From: Galeopsis tetrahit
Lineage: Eukaryota; Streptophyta; Magnoliopsida; Lamiales; Lamiaceae
Direction: 5' to 3'
DNA length: 64,000 nucleotides
NCBI GenBank assembly: GCA_963675135.1
Contig: OY776128.1
Span: forward strand, 77,568,670 to 77,632,669
This document shows, piece by piece, positions 58,395 to 64,000 of this stretch. Under the pieces are notes generated by a model. It did not search any database. It was not told where the DNA came from and saw nothing but the letters and a program-made list of their open reading frames with translations. The position numbers and the translations under genes were made by a program. The stretch's first letter is position 1, and every line of letters begins with the position of its first letter.

Positions 58395-58468
58395 CGACCA
58401 CAGTGGGAGTCGAACCCACGACCTTCTGATCCGAAGTCAGACGCGCTAATCCACTGCGCTATGCGGTC
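58395..58468 (-). tRNA. trnR-UCG: tRNA-Arg (anticodon UCG)
   Basis: On the minus strand the gene folds as a complete cloverleaf. The 7-bp acceptor stem is GACCGCA with TGTGGTC, with discriminator G. The D arm contains box A TAGCGCAGTGGATTAGCGC. The anticodon stem-loop TCTGA-CTTCGGA-TCAGA places TCG as anticodon, and the T arm carries box B GGTTCGACTCC. There is no intron. T-rich sequence follows on the transcribed strand as a Pol III terminator. It reads CGA codons. Confidence 0.97.
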
Positions 58469-59160
58469 TTAGATATTTACTTTTTCCAGATAATAGTATA
58501 TGTTTACATTTTGTAGATAATATATAATGACATATTATTGACAAATTATATTGTTACACCATCTATTAGGGTGTTAATGAGCTGAATCAGTGTTGAACTC
58601 GATAAAAAAAACTCAAGCTCGGGTCGATTACCTATATAGTTTTTAGGCCATTTCCAATTTCCGGACTCAAATTGCCACTAAAATCACCAAATTGCCACCA
58701 AATTTGAGTCAAACAGTAAAATCATCTCCAATCATTAAATTCAAATTTTAACTCAAGAATATTTTTAATGTTATCTTTTTTATTTATATTTTATTAAATA
58801 TTTATTTATAATCAAATATATAATTTCATATTAAATTAATTAAACAAAAAAAGTGATATATTTAATATAAAAAAAATAATGAAACAGAACACCAAATTCA
58901 ATTGTTGATCTGACACAACGTGAATGGTTTCGAAATGAGCAGCTCAAAATTATACAAGCAAATTCTCATCAATCTCATTTACAAAATTACTTTGTATGCA
59001 TATTTCTCAACCATTAAATGATACGGATTATAAATTAAATTAATTAAGTCAAGTATTTATTTTTCACAATTTTACTTAAGATATATATATATATATTTAA
59101 AACGGCAAAACTTTATTAATGGGGGTATCAGGAATACCCCAAAATAACAATAAGTTACAT
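58469..59160. other. Intergenic AT-rich stretch, no gene seen
   Basis: Upstream side of the tRNA gene and spacer. A block around 58640-58730 has repeated AAATTGCCAC(T/C)AAA(A/T) motifs. No coding content. Confidence 0.5.
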
Positions 59161-59610
59161 TATGAAAAAACTAAGATGAAATAATCTAACTCAAGCACAA
59201 TGAAGGTTCTCTAATCCAATCCTCAAACGAATTCCAGTGATTTATCAGCTTGTGAGTCTTGAACCATCTAAAGGTGATAAGCTTAATATCCTCTATGATC
59301 TTTGCTTCATTGACCTGCTTCCCTTTGAAATTTAGTTTGTTTCTGTTTAGCCAAGTGCTCCAAATTGTTCCGTGCCAAACGCTCTCCCACACACGTTCCT
59401 TGTTATTTTCAACTAGTTCCTTGTGCATCTTGAGATGACCCAATCTTGTGTGACCAGTTTGGGCAGATTTGCCAAATCAATCATAGATTCTCCCCCATAC
59501 CCGAGAAGTGATGGGGCAAGTGAAGAAAAGATGATCAGTATCCTCCGGTTCGGTGTCACACATTTTGCATGTAAGAGAGAAATGCTCATTGTTACTCGAG
59601 AATTTTACTC
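59100..59610 (-). pseudogene. LINE-type retrotransposon 3' relic (reverse transcriptase zinc-binding domain)
   Basis: On the minus strand, LTCKMCDTEPEDTDHLFFTCP is the Cys/His pattern of the zf-RVT domain found at the end of plant LINE ORF2. After a frame break come VWHGTIWSTWLNRNKLNFKGK and the typical C-terminal helix, then a stop at about 59186. A transition and an internal stop (in the region near 59465) disrupt the frame. The upstream RT and endonuclease are missing. The piece around 59100-59150 looks like the 3' UTR. Confidence 0.8.
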
Positions 59611-60104
59611 AAGAAATTGAAGTGACACCACTCTTATTACTGCAGCAATTCACTTTCTATTCACTCGACACATGATTACACATATGATTTTAACTTGCTA
59701 ATTAAAATTGTATCAACAAATTTCACAAGAAATTGATACACAAACATCCTAAACTTTCTATTAATTAGTATATATGACGATGGTTATTATTGATTTTGCA
59801 CATTCAATGAATAGTGAGAGTATGAATTACTCTTTAAATTATGAAAATAGTGAATTTTTTTTTTTTTTTTTGAAACGATACGTAGTTTTTTTTTTTTTTT
59901 TGAAGCAATTGATTATTTTAAATGAAATTATCACTTTAAGTTGTACTTTTGTTTAAGTGCCATTTCATATATTATCATTTTCATAATGTGAATACTAAAT
60001 GAATTATATACTTGAAATTGACACCAAAAATAAAATCTAAAGTAATACGTACTTCAAATTGAATCATTAAAATTAACTTCCTACTAGTTCCTTACATAAG
60101 CTAT

Positions 60105-63100
60105 TCATGATTTAGGCAACTCTTTCCCTAACAAGAATGCCCTAAAAAGTTCAAAAGCTCTCCGAGGCTTAAACAAAGGCACTTCATGTCCGGCCCCTCT
60201 TACTGTCGCAAACGTTAGTCCTTCGTACACCTCCGTCCTCCCCCCGACCTGTAATTATTTTTCGAGTGTCATTTTTTTACATATCAAAATTTATTCAAAA
60301 AAATAAATGGTATTAGTTGTTTTACCTGGCCACCAGAATACCAAGGATACCAAGGAGTTTTGATCTTGAGATGCATTTGTCTTAAACCCAACTTAGTTGC
60401 TGTCACTGGAACTACTGAATCTGTGTCCCCACTGAATTACATATAATCAATATATATTAGGTTCAGAATGAAATCACGTGTAACATTTTTTTTATAATTT
60501 TTCACTATAATCAATATATATTAGGTTCAGAATGAAATCACGTGTAACATTTTTTTTATAATTTTTCACTGTCTAGATTATTAACACGTGTACACAATAA
60601 TAAACATGGTAACACGTATTAAAAATTCAGATAGTGGAACATGAAAAATGACTGAAAGAAACAGAAACAGTTTTACCTGAATACCCATATTCTAAGCCCT
60701 GTACCAATCAGCTTTCTGTATATGGGGAGTATTGAAGCGTAAAAGTCATCTGGGTTCCAGTTCTGATTAACTGTTCCACTATTAAAAGAATTCATTAAAA
60801 AATTATTTTCCTGTCATTAAAGACTTTTAGCAAAAAAATAAATAAAAAAATGGTAATAAAATAATTTTGTCATTAAAAGACGGTTTTCTTGTAGTGCATA
60901 CCTGCAAGCTGTCCATTTGTACGGAATTCGTGTTATATTTGCATGGAGGGCTTTCTGTACATCGGCTCTGTTGTAGAATACCTCGGCGTAGTTTTCCGAA
61001 CAGGGATCGTATCCCGATAATCGGGGAAGTAGACGAGTGTTGTTAAGCCGAGAAGACTTATCAGATGGATTGCAAGTGTCTGTGTAAATGCTGTATTGAT
61101 TTATGGACCCAATTTCATCATTTGCCAGATTTAGAGCAGCAGAGCATGCCTCAGAATAGTCTTGTGACCTGAACTTGCATGATTTTGTAATTGCGTGGTA
61201 TGTATGATCTGATATCATAGCGTGGGTCCACCAATATTGTATAAGTCCAACGGTGTCACTATAGTAGTCTATGAGGGCATTTCCAACCTGCATATATGTT
61301 TCATCAATTTAATTGTTTTATTTTGATTTATAAGTTAATATCAAGAATCACCATGTAACTTAGACAGTCGCCAACTTTTAGTCCTGCATACTTATTTTTT
61401 TTCTTCAATTTAGTTCACTTGAACAAAAATTGACACAAAAGGGAACCAAAATTGAAAAAAGTAAAAAACAAACAGAACTAAAATTAGATACCTAAAAGGA
61501 TAAAAATTGACACAAAAAATATCAATATTTGAAATAAAGATTGATATTTTTTGTGTCAATGTGGATGTTTATTGGGTGAGACCCTAACAAACATCAATAT
61601 TCAATGAGACCGGTCTCTTCTGACTCAGTGTAAAAATGTAATATTAATATTAAGTAAAAAGTGATAATCACTTTTATTAAAAAAATTATCACTTTGACAA
61701 ACACAAAATTTGAATTGTCCCAACACAAAATTTTGAAGGCAAAAACTTGTGTGAGACCGTCTCACGGATCTTTTTCCGTAATTTTGGGTAGGATAATCCA
61801 TATTTTTTTTTTCAAATTTTAGTTTGTAAAAAAAGTGATAATGTTTAAATAAAATATGATAATATTTTTAATAAAAGTGACTATCACTTTTTGTTCAAAC
61901 ACTATCATTTTTTATATATAAAATCCGTCTCACGAATCTCATTCTGTGAGATCGGTCTCACCCAAGACTAGCCCAATTTTGAATTATGGGTTAAAAGGAA
62001 TTCATTTCACAGAAAAATATCCTTGAGACAACTTTACACAAGTTTTTATTTTCTTTTAAAACATAGTACATTTTTTTAAACGGAAAAAGATGCATATAAT
62101 TGGAGTATCAGGGGTACTTAAAAGACCTTATGTATAGTATAAAAGTGGGCTTACAATGAATCCTTTGAGATTGATGATGGGATTTCTAGATTTTTTGTTG
62201 TAATCATATATTTTGTTGGCTAATTGAGGAACGTAGTGCCCTGTAAGAACATGACAAGTCATTCATTGTTGCAATTATATGTATATATAGATAGATACAC
62301 ACATATATTTGTATATATATACCTGCATAACTCTCTCCGGATAAGTAGAAGTCTCTGTGTTTGTATTGTGGAAATCTTTTAAACCACCTTATGAGGAAAG
62401 TTAGTGCATCATTAGCTGTGTCAACGAGACTTCAATTAGTGAATGATTAATTAATCAATTTGCACATACATACAAGAAAATGGATGTGTTATATATTACC
62501 TGCCATCTCATCGCTAGATTTCTCAAGATCTGATGAAGTGTTTGTGTAGGAGAAACCAACACCGGCGGGAGATTCAAGAAAAATAATATTTGCCTCTACA
62601 ATAATACGAAAATTAGTTTTTCATCCTATTGACCATTCAAACTTTGACACGTGGATAAACCAGACCATGTGACATCAAAGTTAACTAGACTAAAATGTTG
62701 AACAATTAAGATTATGAAGTGTTTTTGTACCTCGATTCCATGAGTATCGGTTGAGATAGAGGGAGGAAGCTGTTTTGTTGATTCTAAAAGGCCCTATTTC
62801 TTCCGAAGCTCCATACGCTACGGATGAACATCCCGGTCCTACACAAAAGCCTTTTTTAGAGTCGAATGATTACGTAACATTTTCTATTACATCATTCACT
62901 ACAAGAAAATTGACTTTTAGTGATATAAATCCTGTCATTATAGCTTCTCTATTTAAAAGATATGGTAATTGACTTTTAGTGAAAGGTTCTGTCATAATGA
63001 GAGAATATTGTCACTAAAAATCATGTCCGGTAGTAATTTACTTAATTGAGATTAAAAAAAAAAAAGGAAAAATAACAATATACCTCCATTGAGCCAAAGA

Positions 63101-63333
63101 ACAAGAGGTTTTGTGTCTGCTTTAACGGTAGCCTCTGTTAACCAATAAAAAAGAGCACGGCCGTGCTTCTCATCGACGGTGACATAGCCGGAGAACTGCG
63201 AGAAGTTCACCGGCGGCTGCCCCGGAAGAGCCGATATCCGATCCAACTTTTGTTCTTTTGTCACAGCCAAAATTTTGGTGGTTGATAAAGACAAAATCAC
63301 AAAGCATAACACTAGTATTATTTGAAATTCCAT
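60105..63333 (-). CDS. Serine carboxypeptidase-like protein, clade II (S10 family)
   Basis: Nine exons: 63333-63084, 62838-62731, 62595-62500, 62415-62323, 62240-62155, 61287-60902, 60778-60677, 60431-60326 and 60248-60105. All are GT-AG and in phase, giving 456 aa, a normal length. There is a signal peptide (hydrophobic to about residue 24), so it enters the secretory pathway, probably to vacuole or apoplast. Catalytic triad: Ser in GESYAG (about 180), Asp in SGDTDSVVP (about 376) and His in GAGHEVP (about 430). The oxyanion motif WLNGGPGCSS spans the first splice; N-glycosylation sequons are present (NFS, NKT, NTS, NIT). It removes C-terminal residues from peptides; some family members act as acyltransferases, but the clade II-like sequence favours peptidase activity. 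Introns 1, 5, 6 and 8 contain repeat insertions. Confidence 0.95.
60443..60570. repeat. 64-bp tandem duplication in a carboxypeptidase intron
   Basis: Two adjacent units beginning ATAATCAATATATATTAGG at 60443 and 60507, nearly identical. Confidence 0.9.
60779..60901. other. Short intron bearing a CACTA-like terminus
   Basis: The intron ends, shortly before the splice junction, with GGTTTTCTTGTAGTG (60882-60896). This is the complement of CACTACAAGAAAA, a CACTA-type terminal sequence also seen at 62890. Internal TCATTAAA repeats are present. Only one terminus is clear. Confidence 0.4.
61745..61970. mobile_element. MITE with GAGACCGT termini in carboxypeptidase intron 5
   Basis: ACTTGTGTGAGACCGTCTCAC and the complement of its counterpart (CTTGGGTGAGACCGATCTCAC) form TIRs around 225 bp of AT-rich sequence containing AGTGATAA/TTATCACT motifs. 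A related, poorer copy lies at 61570-61700 and another at 34820-34965. Confidence 0.65.
62890..63030. other. CACTA-type terminus in carboxypeptidase intron 1
   Basis: CACTACAAGAAAATTGAC (from 62899) and repeated TGACTTTTAGTGA motifs, with inverted TCACTAAAAATCATG at about 63012. It looks like a small non-autonomous CACTA derivative whose other end is not defined. Confidence 0.4.
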
Positions 63334-64000
63334 TGCAACACATGCACACTTGTTTAGGACTTGATATAATATATGCACGAGGCCTTATATAGGACAATAT
63401 ATTCCTCTCTTTTGATTTACCAAAAAGGTAAATTTCGAAAATTTAAATCACTTCACACTCTCATTTGCTGTCAAAAAAAAAAATCACTTAATTAACACTC
63501 ACTTAAGAATTTAAGATGAACCTTTCAATTTCATTTAATAAATTTCGGAAATTTCGCTTTTCATGTAGATTTTTTTAACTAAATAACTTGCAAGTCAACA
63601 AAATAATTAAGCAAATATACTAAATGTGGATTTAGATTATCAAAAGGTCAATTTCGAAAATTTGACAGGTCGTTCACTTACTAAAAAAAGACTTCTCATT
63701 CATTTAGGATAATGATTTTTTTTTTTTGTGGAAATTATCATATGTTGTATAAAAGGATACGATGTTAATTAATCCGGTCAAATGATGGTGCATCTCTGTA
63801 AATTATATGCAGTATAATTAATTATTCTCTTAATCAATTAAAAATGATACCATTGAATATGAATGGGGGAATACCTATTTTATTTCATTAATTGGTTGAT
63901 TTGCAAATTAATTGCTAGTACCTTTTTTTTAATGGAAAATAAATTGTATAATTAAAAGGATGTTAATCCGGTCAAAACGATCGTGCATGTCTGTAAATTG
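63334..64000. other. Upstream region of the carboxypeptidase gene, with a spaced direct repeat
   Basis: Promoter side of the minus-strand gene. A TATATAAG-like sequence on the minus strand is at about 63390 (CCTTATATAGG). A block GATGTTAAT...AATCCGGTCAAA...TGTAAATT occurs at about 63760-63805 and again at 63959-64000, running off the window. Confidence 0.5.

Overview
The window is nuclear DNA from a flowering plant, most likely a eudicot. It has intron-containing genes with GT-AG junctions, plant-specific families (eIFiso4G, an X8-bearing GH17 glucanase, a clade II serine carboxypeptidase-like protein, an RFL-type PPR relic), an AT-rich background and many plant transposons (Mutator-like, CACTA, Stowaway, Harbinger-like, pogo-like, SINE and LINE relics). 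The species cannot be fixed from the sequence alone. There is no operon structure; each gene is an independent transcription unit.

Layout. 190-1762 (+): GH17 glucan endo-1,3-beta-glucosidase with a C-terminal X8 domain. About 5.1-16.7 kb: a Mutator-like element with long degenerate terminal inverted repeats. It carries a two-exon transposase gene (-) and a convergent, truncated Ulp1-like gene (+), and a 3,045-bp CACTA element sits inside it. 16.7-18.1 kb: a cluster of Stowaway-type MITEs. 18448-20386 (+): an intronless cytosolic HSP70 broken by a 1-nt frameshift. 20.4-27.9 kb: gene-free, with MITEs and a tRNA-derived SINE that was split by a Harbinger-like MITE and whose tail is tandemly amplified. 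28139-33085 (+): complete nine-exon eIFiso4G gene. 34.1-34.6 kb: PPR pseudogene. 35.2-35.9 kb: pogo/Tigger-like relic. 36.7-39.2 kb (-): tandem pair of RCI2/PMP3 genes. 40052-42141 (-): plant protein of unknown function with several DLN motifs. 43.4-44.2 kb: second copy of a repeat also present at 4.4-5.0 kb. 46374-49689 (+): plastid-type YbaB/EbfC nucleoid-associated protein gene with a probable GC-AG intron. 50707-54070 (-): complete CPSF73-I gene, convergent with the YbaB gene. 54.4-57.4 kb: nested MITEs, a 160-190 bp tandem array and a roughly 1.1-kb telomere-like minisatellite. 58395-58468 (-): tRNA-Arg(UCG), whose 3' end is copied in tandem downstream of the gene. 59.2-59.6 kb: LINE relic. 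60105-63333 (-): complete nine-exon serine carboxypeptidase-like gene.

The host genes belong to unrelated housekeeping, wall, stress and secretory pathways; nothing suggests a metabolic cluster. The unusual content lies in the repeats: a transposon nest with a decayed SUMO-protease-like cargo, the tRNA-tail array, and the telomere-like higher-order minisatellite. Exon coordinates were derived by hand from splice signals and reading-frame continuity and have no transcript support.
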